The position numbers were made by a program, and so were the translations under genes. Below, piece after piece: positions 39,248 to 52,973 of a stretch of 64,000 nt of DNA. The stretch spans positions 21,452,001 to 21,516,000 of the forward strand of contig OZ059897.1 of assembly GCA_964057225.1 (NCBI GenBank), given 5' to 3'. The DNA comes from Auanema rhodensis. Lineage: Eukaryota > Nematoda > Chromadorea > Rhabditida > Rhabditidae. Under the pieces are notes generated by a model, which had not been told where the DNA came from, made no database searches, and saw only the letters and a list, made by a program, of their open reading frames with translations. The stretch's first letter is position 1. Each line of letters starts with the position of its first letter.

Positions 39248-40303
39248 TGACTTTGAAATTTACGTGAACTTTAATTTATGCTAATTAAATGTACACGTGA
39301 TGTGCACTTGGTATGTAACTCGCTTCACGTGAGAGATAAAGAGATGCGGTTTTCAAAATTAGATTTCCCATGTCCATATTAGTCTAAAAACAAATTTTTA
39401 TTGATATTGGTTCATGGTAACCATGACTTTGAAATTTACGTGAACTTTAATTTATGCTAATTAAATAAACACGTGATGTGCACTTGGTATGTAACTCGCT
39501 TCACGTGAAAGATAAATAGATGCGGTTTTCAAAATTAGATTCCCCATGTCCATATTAGTCTAAAAACAAATTTTTATTGATATTGGTTCATGGTAACCAT
39601 GACTTTGAAATTCACGTGAACTTTAATTTATGCTAATTAAATGTACACGTGATGTGCACTTGGTATGTAACTCGCTTCACGTGAAAGATAAAGAGATGCG
39701 GTTTTCAAAATTAGATTCCCCATGTCCATATTAGTCTAAAAACAAATTTTTATTGATATTGGTTCATGGTAACCATGACTTTGAAATTTACGTGAACTTT
39801 AATTTATGCTAATTAAATGTACACGTGCTGTGCACTTGGTATGTAACTCGCTTCACGTGAAAGATAAAGAGATGCGGTTTTCAAAATTAGATTCCCCATG
39901 TCCATATTAGTCTAAAAACAAATTTTTATTGATATTGGTTCATGGTAACCATGACTTTGAAATTTACGTGAACTTTAATTTATGCTAATTAAATGTACAC
40001 GTGATGTGCACTTGGTATGTAACTCGCTTCACGTGAAAGATCAAGAAATGCGGTTTTCAAAATTAGATTCCCCATGTCCATATTAGTCTAAAAACAAATT
40101 TTTATTGATATTGGTGCATGGTAACCATGACTTTGAAATTTACGTGAACTTTAATTTATGCTAATTAAATGTACACGTGATATGCACTTGGTATGTAACT
40201 TGCTTCACGTGAAAGATAAAGAGATGCGGTTTTCAAAATTAGATTCCCCATGTCCATATTAGTCTAAAAACAAATTTTTATTGATTTTGGTTCATGGTAA
40301 CCA
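39248..40303 (+). repeat. six-monomer block copied at 41,535-42,590
   Basis: Order: CGTGAGAG with TTTCCCATG; AAATAAACACG with AAATAGATG; AAATTCACG; GTGCTGTGC; GATCAAGAAATG; GATATGCAC with GATTTTGG. It recurs 2,287 bp later, which is 13 monomers minus the deletion at 40,467. The first member of the later copy also carries AAATAAACACG, which the earlier copy lacks. Additional CGTGAGAG/TTTCCCATG members at 40,831 and 41,359 show that the first part of the block has been duplicated again. Confidence 0.83.
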
Positions 40304-40478
40304 TGACTTTGAAATTTACGTGAACTTTAATTTATGCTAATTAAATGTACACGTGATGTGCACTTGGTATGTAACTCGCTTCACGTGAAAGATAAAGAGA
40401 TTCGGTTTTCAAAATTAGATTCCCCATGTCCATATTAGTCTAAAAACAAATTTTTATTGATTTTGGTCATGGTAACCA
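40304..40478 (+). repeat. 175-bp monomer with GGTCATGG deletion
   Basis: At 40,465-40,471 the usual GGTTCATGG reads GGTCATGG, losing one T. The monomer also carries GATTCGG and GATTTTGG. The deletion lies four bases from the dyad. The same deletion is found again at 42,930 in a monomer of another type. Confidence 0.92.
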
Positions 40479-42766
40479 TGACTTTGAAATTTACGTGAAC
40501 TTTAATTTATGCTAATTAAATGTACACGTGATGTGCACTTGGTATGTAACTCGCTTCACGTGAAAGATAAAGAGATTCGGTTTTCAAAATTAGATTCCCC
40601 ATGTCCATATTAGTCTAAAAACAAATTTTTATTGATATTGGTGCATAGTAACCATGACTTTGAAATTTACGTGAACTTTAATTTATGCTAATTAAATGTA
40701 CACGTGATGTGCACTTGGTATGTAACTCGCTTCACGTGAAAGATGAAGAGGTGCGGTTTTCAAAATTAGATTCCCCATGTCCATATTAGTCTAAAAACAA
40801 ATTTTTATTGATATTGGTGCATGGTAACCATGACTTTGAAATTTACGTGAACTTTAATTTATGCTAATTAAATGTACACGTGATGTGCACTTGGTATGTA
40901 ACTCGCTTCACGTGAGAGATAAAGAGATGCGGTTTTCAAAATTAGATTTCCCATGTCCATATTAGTCTAAAAACAAATTTTTATTGATATTGGTTCATGG
41001 TAACCATGACTTTGAAATTTACGTGAACTTTAATTTATGCTAATTAAATAAACACGTGATGTGCACTTGGTATGTAACTCGCTTCACGTGAAAGATAAAT
41101 AGATGCGGTTTTCAAAATTAGATTCCCCATGTCCATATTAGTCTAAAAACAAATTTTTATTGATATTGGTTCATGGTAACCATGACTTTGAAATTCACGT
41201 GAACTTTAATTTATGCTAATTAAATGTACACGTGATGTGCACTTGGTATGTAACTCGCTTCACGTGAAAGATAAAGAGATGCGGTTTTCAAAATTAGATT
41301 CCCCATGTCCATATTAGTCTAAAAACAAATTTTTATTGATATTGGTGCATGGTAACCATGACTTTGAAATTTACGTGAACTTTAATTTATGCTAATTAAA
41401 TGTACACGTGATGTGCACTTGGTATGTAACTCGCTTCACGTGAGAGATAAAGAGATGCGGTTTTCAAAATTAGATTTCCCATGTCCATATTAGTCTAAAA
41501 ACAAATTTTTATTGATATTGGTTCATGGTAACCATGACTTTGAAATTTACGTGAACTTTAATTTATGCTAATTAAATAAACACGTGATGTGCACTTGGTA
41601 TGTAACTCGCTTCACGTGAGAGATAAAGAGATGCGGTTTTCAAAATTAGATTTCCCATGTCCATATTAGTCTAAAAACAAATTTTTATTGATATTGGTTC
41701 ATGGTAACCATGACTTTGAAATTTACGTGAACTTTAATTTATGCTAATTAAATAAACACGTGATGTGCACTTGGTATGTAACTCGCTTCACGTGAAAGAT
41801 AAATAGATGCGGTTTTCAAAATTAGATTCCCCATGTCCATATTAGTCTAAAAACAAATTTTTATTGATATTGGTTCATGGTAACCATGACTTTGAAATTC
41901 ACGTGAACTTTAATTTATGCTAATTAAATGTACACGTGATGTGCACTTGGTATGTAACTCGCTTCACGTGAAAGATAAAGAGATGCGGTTTTCAAAATTA
42001 GATTCCCCATGTCCATATTAGTCTAAAAACAAATTTTTATTGATATTGGTTCATGGTAACCATGACTTTGAAATTTACGTGAACTTTAATTTATGCTAAT
42101 TAAATGTACACGTGCTGTGCACTTGGTATGTAACTCGCTTCACGTGAAAGATAAAGAGATGCGGTTTTCAAAATTAGATTCCCCATGTCCATATTAGTCT
42201 AAAAACAAATTTTTATTGATATTGGTTCATGGTAACCATGACTTTGAAATTTACGTGAACTTTAATTTATGCTAATTAAATGTACACGTGATGTGCACTT
42301 GGTATGTAACTCGCTTCACGTGAAAGATCAAGAAATGCGGTTTTCAAAATTAGATTCCCCATGTCCATATTAGTCTAAAAACAAATTTTTATTGATATTG
42401 GTGCATGGTAACCATGACTTTGAAATTTACGTGAACTTTAATTTATGCTAATTAAATGTACACGTGATATGCACTTGGTATGTAACTTGCTTCACGTGAA
42501 AGATAAAGAGATGCGGTTTTCAAAATTAGATTCCCCATGTCCATATTAGTCTAAAAACAAATTTTTATTGATTTTGGTTCATGGTAACCATGACTTTGAA
42601 ATTTACGTGAACTTTAATTTATGCTAATTAAATGTACACGTGATGTGCACTTGGTATGTAACTCGCTTCACGTGAAAGATAAAGAGATTCGGTTTTCAAA
42701 ATTAGATTCCCCATGTCCATATTAGTCTAAAAACAAATTTTTATTGATATTGGTGCATGGTAACCA

Positions 42767-42941
42767 TGACTTTGAAATTTACGTGAACTTTAATTTATGC
42801 TAATTAAATGTACACGTGATGTGCACTTGGTATGGAACTCGCTTCACGTGAAAGATAAAGAGATGCGGTTTTCAAAATTAGATTCCCCATGTCCATATTA
42901 GTCTAAAAACAAATTTTTATTGATTTTGGTCATGGTAACCA
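42767..42941 (+). repeat. 175-bp monomer with the same GGTCATGG deletion
   Basis: The end of this monomer reads GATTTTGGTCATGG as at 40,467, but the body carries ATGGAAC and GATGCGG instead of GTAAC and GATTCGG. It lies 14 monomers after the first, while the surrounding block repeats at 13 monomers. The deleted end has therefore been joined to a different body, by conversion or a crossover inside the monomer. Confidence 0.9.
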
Positions 42942-43293
42942 TGACTTTGAAATTTACGTGAACTTTAATTTATGCTAATTAAATGTACACGTGATGTGCA
43001 CTTGGTATGTAACTCGCTTCACGTGAAAGATGAAGAGGTGCGGTTTTCAAAATTAGATTCCCCATGTCCATATTAGTCTAAAAACAAATTTTTATTGATA
43101 TTGGTGCATGGTAACCATGACTTTGAAATTTACGTGAACTTTAATTTATGCTAATTAAATGTACACGTGATGTGCACTTGGTATGTAACTCGCTTCACGT
43201 GAAAGATAAAGAGATGCGGTTTTTAAAATTAGATTCCCCATGTCCATATTAGTCTAAAAACAAATTTTTATTGATATTGGTGCATGGTAACCA

Positions 43294-44349
43294 TGACTTT
43301 GAAATTTACGTGAACTTTAATTTATGCTAATTAAATGTACACGTGATGTGCACTTGGTATGTAACTCGCTTCACGTGAAAGATAAAGAGATGCGGTTTTT
43401 AAAATTAGATTCCCCATGTCCATATTAGTCTAAAAACAAATTTTTATTGATATTGGTGCATGGTAACCATGACTTTGAAATTTACGTGAACTTTAATTTA
43501 TGCTAATTAAATGTACACGTGATGTGCACTTGGTATGTAACTCGCTTCACGTGAAAGATGAAGAGATGCGGTTTTCATAATTAGATTTCCCATGTCCATA
43601 TTAGTCTAAAAACAAATTTTTATTGATATTGGTTCATGGTAACCATGACTTTGAAATTTACGTGAACTTTAATTTATGCTAATTAAATGTACACGTGATG
43701 TGCACTTGGTATGTAACTCGCTTCACGTGAAAGATAAAGAGATGCGGTTTTCAAAATTAGATTCCCCATGTCCATATTAGTCTAAAAACAAATTTTTATT
43801 GATATTGGTGCATGGTAACCATGACTTTGAAATTTACGTGAACTTTAATTTATGCTAATTAAATGTACACGTGATGTGCACTTGGTATGTAACTCGCTTC
43901 ACGTGAAAGATAAAGAGATGCGGTTTTTAAAATTAGATTCCCCATGTCCATATTAGTCTAAAAACAAATTTTTATTGATATTGGTGCATGGTAACCATGA
44001 CTTTGAAATTTACGTGAACTTTAATTTATGCTAATTAAATGTACACGTGATGTGCACTTGGTATGTAACTCGCTTCACGTGAAAGATGAAGAGATGCGGT
44101 TTTCATAATTAGATTTCCCATGTCCATATTAGTCTAAAAACAAATTTTTATTGATATTGGTTCATGGTAACCATGACTTTGAAATTTACGTGAACTTTAA
44201 TTTATGCTAATTAAATGTACACGTGATGTGCACTTGGTATGTAACTCGCTTCACGTGAAAGATAAAGAGATTCGGTTTTCAAAATTAGATTCCCCATGTC
44301 CATATTAGTCTAAAAACAAATTTTTATTGATATTGGTTCATGGTAACCA
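43294..44349 (+). repeat. three-monomer tandem duplication (2 x 528 bp)
   Basis: The order TTTTTAAAATT, GATGAAG with TTTTCATAATT and TTTCCCATG, then a third monomer, occurs at 43,294 and at 43,822. The third members differ (GATGCGG at 43,646, GATTCGG at 44,174). The CATAATT change was seen only in these two places, so the pair is a local event. Confidence 0.82.
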
Positions 44350-47300
44350 TGACTTTGAAATTTACGTGAACTTTAATTTATGCTAATTAAATGTACACGT
44401 GATGTGCACTTGGTATGTAACTCGCTTCACGTGAAAGATAAAGAGATGCGGTTTTCAAAATTAGATTCCCCATGTCCATATTAGTCTAAAAACAAATTTT
44501 TATTGATATTGGTTCATGGTAACCATGACTTTGAAATTTACGTGAACTTTAATTTATGCTAATTAAATGTACACGTGATGTGCACTTGGTATGTAACTCG
44601 CTCCACGTGAAAGATAAAGAGATGCGGTTTTCAAAGTTAGATTCCCCATGTCCATATTAGTCTAAAAACAAATTTTTATTGATATTGGTGCATGGTAACC
44701 ATGACTTTGAAATTTACGTGAACTTTAATTTATGCTAATTAAATGTACACGTGATGTGCACTTGGTATGTAACTCGCTTCACGTGAAAGATAAAGAAATG
44801 CGGTTTTCAAAATTAGATTCCCCATGTCCATATTAGTCTAAAAACAAATTTTTATTGATTTTGGTTCATGGTAACCATGACTTTGAAATTTACGTGAACT
44901 TTAATTTATGCTAATTAAATGTACACGTGATGTGCACTTGGTATGTAACTCGCTTCACGTGAAAGATAAAGAGATTCGGTTTTCAAAATTAGATTCCCCA
45001 TGTCCATATTAGTCTAAAAACAAATTTTTATTGATATTGGTTCATGGTAACCATGACTTTGAAATTTACGTGAACTTTAATTTATGCTAATTAAATAAAC
45101 ACGTGATGTGCACTTGGTATGTAACTCGCTTCACGTGAAAGATAAAGAGATGCGGTTTTCAAAATTAGATTCCCCATGTCCATATTAGTCTAAAAACAAA
45201 TTTTTATTGATATTGGTTCATGGTAACCATGACTTTGAAATTCACGTGAACTTTAATTTATGCTAATTAAATGTACACGTGATGTGCACTTGGTATGTAA
45301 CTCGCTTCACGTGAAAGATAAAGAGATGCGGTTTTCAAAATTAGATTCCCCATGTCCATATTAGTCTAAAAACAAATTTTTATTGATATTGGTTCATGGT
45401 AACCATGACTTTGAAATTTACGTGAACTTTAATTTATGCTAATTAAATGTACACGTGATGTGCACTTGGTATGTAACTCGCTTCACGTGAAAGATAAAGA
45501 GATGCGGTTTTCAAAATTAGATTCCCCATGTCCATATTAGTCTAAAAACAAATTTTTATTGATATTGGTTCATGGTAACCATGACTTTGAAATTTACGTG
45601 AACTTTAATTTATGCTAATTAAATGTACACGTGATGTGCACTTGGTATGTAACTCGCTTCACGTGAAAGATCAAGAAATGCGGTTTTCAAAATTAGATTC
45701 CCCATGTCCATATTAGTCTAAAAACAAATTTTTATTGATATTGGTGCATGGTAACCATGACTTTGAAATTTACGTGAACTTTAATTTATGCTAATTAAAT
45801 GTACACGTGATATGCTCTTGGTATGTAACTTGCTTCACGTGAAAGATAAAGAGATGCGGTTTTCAAAATTAGATTCTTCATGTCCATATTAGTCTAAAAA
45901 CAAATTTTCATTGATATTGGTTCATGGTAACCATGACTTTGAAATTTACGTGAACTTTAATTTATGCTAATTAAATGTACACGTGCTGTGCACTTGGTAT
46001 GTAACTCGCTTCACGTGAAAGATAAAGAGATGCGGTTTTCAAAATTAGATTCCCCATGTCCATATTAGTCTAAAAACAAATTTTTATTGATATTGGTTCA
46101 TGGTAACCATGACTTTGAAATTTACGTGAACTTTAATTTATGCTAATTAAATGTACACGTGATGTGCACTTGGTATGTAACTCGCTCCACGTGAAAGATA
46201 AAGAGATGCGGTTTTCAAAGTTAGATTCCCCATGTCCATATTAGTCTAAAAACAAATTTTTATTGATATTGGTGCATGGTAACCATGACTTTGAAATTTA
46301 CGTGAACTTTAATTTATGCTAATTAAATGTACACGTGATGTGCACTTGGTATGTAACTCGCTTCACGTAAAAAATAAAGAGATGCGGTTTTCAAAATTAG
46401 ATTCCCCATGTCCATATTAGTCTAAAAACAAATTTTTATTGATATTGGTTCATGGTAACCATGACTTTGAAATTTACGTGAACTTTAATTTATGCTAATT
46501 AAATGTACACGTGATGTGCACTTGGTATGTAACTCGCTTCACGTGAAAGATAAAGAGATGCGGTTTTCAAAATTAGATTCCCCATGTCCATATTAGTCTA
46601 AAAACAAATTTTTATTGATATTGGTGCATGGTAACCATGACTTTGAAATTTACGTGAACTTTAATTTATGCTAATTAAATGTACACGTGATGTGCACTTG
46701 GTATGGAACTCGCTTCACGTGAAAGATAAAGAGATGCGGTTTTCAAAATTAGATTCCCCATGTCCATATTAGTTCAAAAACAAATTTTTATTGATTTTGG
46801 TTCATGGTAACCATGACTTTGAAATTTACGTGAACTTTAATTTATGCTAATTAAATGTACACGTGATGTGCACTTGGTATGTAACTCGCTTCACGTGAAA
46901 GATAAAGAGATTCGGTTTTCAAAATTAGATTCCCCATGTCCATATTAGTCTAAAAACAAATTTTTATTGATATTGGTGCATGGTAACCATGACTTTGAAA
47001 TTTACGTGAACTTTAATTTATGCTAATTAAATGTACACGTGATGTGCACTTGGTATGGAACTCGCTTCACGTGAAAGATAAAGAGATGCGGTTTTCAAAA
47101 TTAGATTCCCCATGTCCATATTAGTCTAAAAACAAATTTTTATTGATTTTGGTTCATGGTAACCATGACTTTGAAATTTACGTGAACTTTAATTTATGCT
47201 AATTAAATGTACACGTGATGTGCACTTGGTTTGTAACTCGCTTCACGTGAAAGATAAAGAGATTCGGTTTTCAAAATTAGATTCCCCATGTCCATATTAG

Positions 47301-50300
47301 TCTAAAAACAAATTTTTATTGATATTGGTTCATGGTAACCATGACTTTGAAATTTACGTGAACTTTAATTTATGCTAATTAAATGTACACGTGATGTGCA
47401 CTTGGTATGTAACTCGCTCCACGTAAAAGATAAAGAGATGCGGTTTTCAAAATTAGATTCCCCATGTCCATATTAGTCTAAAAACAAATTTTTATTGATA
47501 TTGGTTCATGGTAACCATGACTTTGAAATTTACGTGAACTTTAATTTATGCTAATTAAATGTACACGTGATGTGCACTTGGTATGTAACTCGCTCCACGT
47601 GAAAGATAAAGAGATGCGGTTTTCAAAGTTAGATTCCCCATGTCCATATTAGTCTAAAAACAAATTTTTATTGATATTGGTGCATGGTAACCATGACTTT
47701 GAAATTTACGTGAACTTTAATTTATGCTAATTAAATGTACACGTGATGTGCACTTGGTATGTAACTCGCTTCACGTGAAAGATAAAGAGATGCGGTTTTC
47801 AATATTAGATTCCCCATGTCCATATTAGTCTAAAAACAAATTTTTATTGATTTCGGTTCATGGTAACCATGACTTTGAAATTTACGTGAACTTTAATCTA
47901 TGCTAATTAAATGTACACGTGATGTGCACTTGGTATGTAACTCGCTTCACGTGAAAGATAAAGAGATTCGGTTTTCAAAATTAGATTCCCCATGTCCATA
48001 TTAGTCTAAAAACAAATTTTTATTGATATTGGTGCATGGTAACCATGACTTTGAAATTTACGTGAACTTTAATTTATGCTAATTAAATGTACACGTGATG
48101 TGCACTTGGTATGTAACTCGCTTCACGTGAAAGATAAAGAGATGCGGTTTTCAAAATTAGATTCCCCATGTCCATATTAGTCTAAAAACAAATTTTTATT
48201 GATATTGGTGCATGGTAACCATGACTTTGAAATTTACGTGAACTTTAATTTATGCTAATTAAATGTACACGTGATGTGCACTTGGTATGGAACTCGCTTC
48301 ACGTGAAAGATAAAGAGATACGGTTTTCAAAATTAGATTCCCCATGTCCATATTAGTCTAAAAACAAATTTTTATTGATTTTGGTTCATGGTAACCATGA
48401 CTTTGAAATTTACGTGAACTTTAATTTATGCTAATTAAATGTACACGTGATGTGCACTTGGTATGTAACTCGCTTCACGTGAAAGATAAAGAGATTCGGT
48501 TTTCAAAATTAGATTCCCCATGTCCATATTAGTCTAAAAACAAATTTTTATTGATATTGGTGCATAGTAACCATGACTTTGAAATTTACGTGAACTTTAA
48601 TTTATGCTAATTAAATGTACACGTGATGTGCACTTGGTATGTAACTCGCTTCACGTGAAAGATGAAGAGGTGCGGTTTTCAAAATTAGATTCCCCATGTC
48701 CATATTAGTCTAAAAACAAATTTTTATTGATATTGGTGCATGGTAACCATGACTTTGAAATTTACGTGAACTTTAATTTATGCTAATTAAATGTACACGT
48801 GATGTGCACTTGGTATGTAACTCGCTTCACGTGAAAGATAAAGAGATGCGGTTTTTAAAATTAGATTCCCCATGTCCATATTAGTCTAAAAACAAATTTT
48901 TATTGATATTGGTGCATGGTAACCATGACTTTGAAATTTACGTGAACTTTAATTTATGCTAATTAAATGTACACGTGATGTGCACTTGGTATGTAACTCG
49001 CTTCACGTGAAAGATGAAGAGATGCGGTTTTCAAAATCAGATTCCCCATGTCCATATTAGTCTAAAAACAAATTTTTATTGATATTGGTGCATGGTAACC
49101 ATGACTTTGAAATTTACGTGAACTTTAATTTATGCTAATTAAATAAACACGTGATGTGCACTTGGTATGTAACTCGCTTCACGTGAAAGATAAAGAGATG
49201 CGGTTTTCAAAATTAGATTCCCCATGTCCATATTAGTCTAAAAACAAATTTTTATTGATATTGGTTCATGGTAACCATGACTTTGAAATTTACGTGAACT
49301 TTAATTTATGCTAATTAAATGTACACGTGATGTGCACTTGGTATGTAACTCGCTTCACGTGAAAGATAAAGAGATGCGGTTTTCAAAATTAGATTCCCCA
49401 TGTCCATATTAGTCTAAAAACAAATTTTTATTGATATTGGTTCATGGTAACCATGACTTTGAAATTTACGTGAACTTTAATTTATGCTAATTAAATGTAC
49501 ACGTGATGTGCACTTGGTATGTAACTCGCTTCACGTGAAAGATCAAGAAATGCGGTTTTCAAAATTAGATTCCCCATGTCCATATTAGTCTAAAAACAAA
49601 TTTTTATTGATATTGGTGCATGGTAACCATGACTTTGAAATTTACGTGAACTTTAATTTATGCTAATTAAATGTACACGTGATATGCACTTGGTATGTAA
49701 CTTGCTTCACGTGAAAGATAAAGAGATGCGGTTTTCAAAATTAGATTCTTCATGTCCATATTAGTCTAAAAACAAATTTTTATTGATATTGGTTCATGGT
49801 AACCATGACTTTGAAATTTACGTGAACTTTAATTTATGCTAATTAAATGTACACGTGCTGTGCACTTGGTATGTAACTCGCTTCACGTGAAAGATAAAGA
49901 GATGCGGTTTTCAAAATTAGATTCCCCATGTCCATATTAGTCTAAAAACAAATTTTTATTGATACTGGTTCATGGTAACCATGACTTTGAAATTTAAGTG
50001 AACTTTAATTTATGCTAATTAAATGTACACGTGATGTGCCCTTGGTATGTAACTCGCTTCACGTGAAAGATAAAGAGATGCGGTTTTCAAAATTAGATTC
50101 CCCATGTCCATATTAGTCTAAAAACAAATTTTTATTGATATTGGTGCATGGTAACCATGACTTTGAAATTTACGTGAACTTTAATTTATGCTAATTAAAT
50201 GTACACGTGATGTGCACTTGGTATGTAACTCGCTTCACGTGAAAGATAAAGAGATTCGGTTTTCAAAATTAGATTCCCCATGTCCATATTAGTCTAAAAA

Positions 50301-50685
50301 CAAATTTTTATTGATATTGGTTCATGGTAACCATGACTTTGAAATTTACGTGAACTTTAATTTATGCTAATTAAATGTACACGTGATGTGCACTTGGTAT
50401 GTAACTCGCTCCACGTGAAAGATAAAGAGATGCGGTTTTCAAAATTAGATTCCCCATGTCCATATTAGTCTAAAAACGAATTTTTATTGATATTGGTGCA
50501 TGGTAACCATGACTTTGAAATTTACGTGAACTTTAATTTATGCTAATTAAATGTACACGTGATGTGCACTTGGTATGTAACTCGCTTCACGTAAAAAATA
50601 AAGAGATGCGGTTTTCAAAATTAGATTCCCCATGTCCATATTAGTCTAAAAACAAATTTTTATTGATATTGGTGCATGGTAACCA
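44350..50685 (+). repeat. mosaic zone without a clear tandem higher-order unit
   Basis: Apart from the block at 45,582-47,165 (copy of 36,432-38,015), these monomers are ordered mosaics of types seen on both sides. They include GATCAAGAAATG/GATATGCAC/GTGCTGTGC series at 45,582 and 49,454, and a CTCCACG/CGTAAAAAATAAAG pair at 50,334-50,685. Private changes are frequent: GGTTTGTAAC near 47,230, TTCAATATT near 47,801, GATTTCGG near 47,853, GATACGG near 48,320, TTTAAGTGAAC near 49,996 and AAAACGAATT near 50,477. More private changes suggest older copies than in the tandem pairs. Confidence 0.7.
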
Positions 50686-52797
50686 TGACTTTGAAATTTA
50701 CGTGAACTTTAATTTATGCTAATTAAATGTACACGTGATGTGCACTTGGTATGTAACTCGCTTCACGTGAAAGATGAAGAGATGCGGTTTTCAAAATCAG
50801 ATTCCCCATGTCCATATTAGTCTAAAAACAAATTTTTATTGATATTGGTGCATGGTAACCATGACTTTGAAGTTTACGTGAACTTTAATTTATGCTAATT
50901 AAATGTACACGTGATGTGCACTTGGTATGTAACTCGCTTCACGTGAAAGATAAAGAGATGCGGTTTTCAAAATTAGATTTCCCATGTCCATATTAGTCTA
51001 AAAACAAATTTTTATTGATATTGGTGCATGGTAACCATGACTTTGAAGTTTACGTGAACTTTAATTTATGCTAATTAAATGTACACGTGATGTGCACTTG
51101 GTATGTAACTCGCTTCACGTGAAAGATAAAGAGATTCGGTTTTCAAAATTAGATTCCCCATGTCCATATTAGTCTAAAAACAAATTTTTATTGATATTGG
51201 TTCATGGTAACCATGACTTTGAAATTTACGTGAACTTTAATTTATGCTAATTAAATGTACACGTGATGTGCACTTGGTATGTAACTCGCTTCACGTGAAA
51301 GATAAAGAGATTCGGTTTTCAAAATTAGATTCCCCATGTCCATATTAGTCTAAAAACAAATTTTTATTGATATTGGTTCATGGTAACCATGACTTTGAAA
51401 TTTACGTGAACTTTAATTTATGCTAATTAAATGTACACGTGATGTGCACTTGGTATGTAACTCGCTCCACGTGAAAGATAAAGAGATGCGGTTTTCAAAA
51501 TTAGATTCCCCATGTCCATATTAGTTCAAAAACAAATTTTTATTGATTTTGGTTCATGGTAACCATGACTTTGAAATTTACGTGAACTTTAATTTATGCT
51601 AATTAAATGTACACGTGATGTGCACTTGGTATGTAACTCGCTTCACGTGAAAGATAAAGAGATTCGGTTTTCAAAATTAGATTCCCCATGTCCATATTAG
51701 TCTAAAAACAAATTTTTATTGATATTGGTGCATGGTAACCATGACTTTGAAATTTACGTGAACTTTAATTTATGCTAATTAAATGTACACGTGATGTGCA
51801 CTTGGTATGTAACTCGCTTCACGTGAAAGATGAAGAGATGCGGTTTTCAAAATCAGATTCCCCATGTCCATATTAGTCTAAAAACAAATTTTTATTGATA
51901 TTGGTGCATGGTAACCATGACTTTGAAGTTTACGTGAACTTTAATTTATGCTAATTAAATGTACACGTGATGTGCACTTGGTATGTAACTCGCTTCACGT
52001 GAAAGATAAAGAGATGCGGTTTTCAAAATTAGATTTCCCATGTCCATATTAGTCTAAAAACAAATTTTTATTGATATTGGTGCATGGTAACCATGACTTT
52101 GAAGTTTACGTGAACTTTAATTTATGCTAATTAAATGTACACGTGATGTGCACTTGGTATGTAACTCGCTTCACGTGAAAGATAAAGAGATTCGGTTTTC
52201 AAAATTAGATTCCCCATGTCCATATTAGTCTAAAAACAAATTTTTATTGATATTGGTTCATGGTAACCATGACTTTGAAATTTACGTGAACTTTAATTTA
52301 TGCTAATTAAATGTACACGTGATGTGCACTTGGTATGTAACTCGCTTCACGTGAAAGATAAAGAGATTCGGTTTTCAAAATTAGATTCCCCATGTCCATA
52401 TTAGTCTAAAAACAAATTTTTATTGATATTGGTTCATGGTAACCATGACTTTGAAATTTACGTGAACTTTAATTTATGCTAATTAAATGTACACGTGATG
52501 TGCACTTGGTATGTAACTCGCTCCACGTGAAAGATAAAGAGATGCGGTTTTCAAAATTAGATTCCCCATGTCCATATTAGTTCAAAAACAAATTTTTATT
52601 GATTTTGGTTCATGGTAACCATGACTTTGAAATTTACGTGAACTTTAATTTATGCTAATTAAATGTACACGTGATGTGCACTTGGTATGTAACTCGCTTC
52701 ACGTGAAAGATAAAGAGATTCGGTTTTCAAAATTAGATTCCCCATGTCCATATTAGTCTAAAAACAAATTTTTATTGATATTGGTGCATGGTAACCA
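50686..52797 (+). repeat. six-monomer tandem duplication (2 x 1,056 bp)
   Basis: Units 50,686-51,741 and 51,742-52,797 share the order: GATGAAG with AAAATCAG; TTGAAGTTTACG with TTTCCCATG; TTGAAGTTTACG with GATTCGG; GATTCGG with GGTTCAT; CTCCACG with AGTTCAAAA and GATTTTGG; GATTCGG with GGTGCAT. No difference was seen at these marks. TTGAAGTTTACG was seen only here. Confidence 0.88.
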
Positions 52798-52973
52798 TGA
52801 CTTTGAAATTTACGTGAACTTTAATTTATGCTAATTAAATGTACACGTGATGTGCACTTGGTATGGAACTCGCTTCACGTGAAAGATAAAGAGATGCGGT
52901 TTTCAAAATTAGATTCCCCATGTCCATATTAGTCTAAAAACAAATTTTTATTGATTTTGGTTCATGGTAACCA

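Larger units (their letters stand above)
29744..49277 (+). repeat. zone carrying the AAATAAACACG monomer family
   Basis: Scattered monomers in this range have GT changed to AA at positions 44-45, reading AAATAAACACG. Examples begin at 29,744, 30,800, 30,976, 31,856, 32,208, 34,496, 38,720, 39,424, 41,007, 41,535, 41,711, 45,054 and 49,102. I saw none outside this range. They are usually followed by a monomer with AAATTCACG (T14C) or AAATAGATG marks, or by TTTCCCATG neighbours. The double change always occurs as a unit, so the family has a single origin and spread only within this 20-kb domain. Confidence 0.82.

Noticed and set aside
29744-49277. AATAAA inside AAATAAACACG as a polyadenylation signal
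   Set aside because: There is no transcript or gene context; the hexamer arises from a satellite variant and is expected in A/T-rich sequence.
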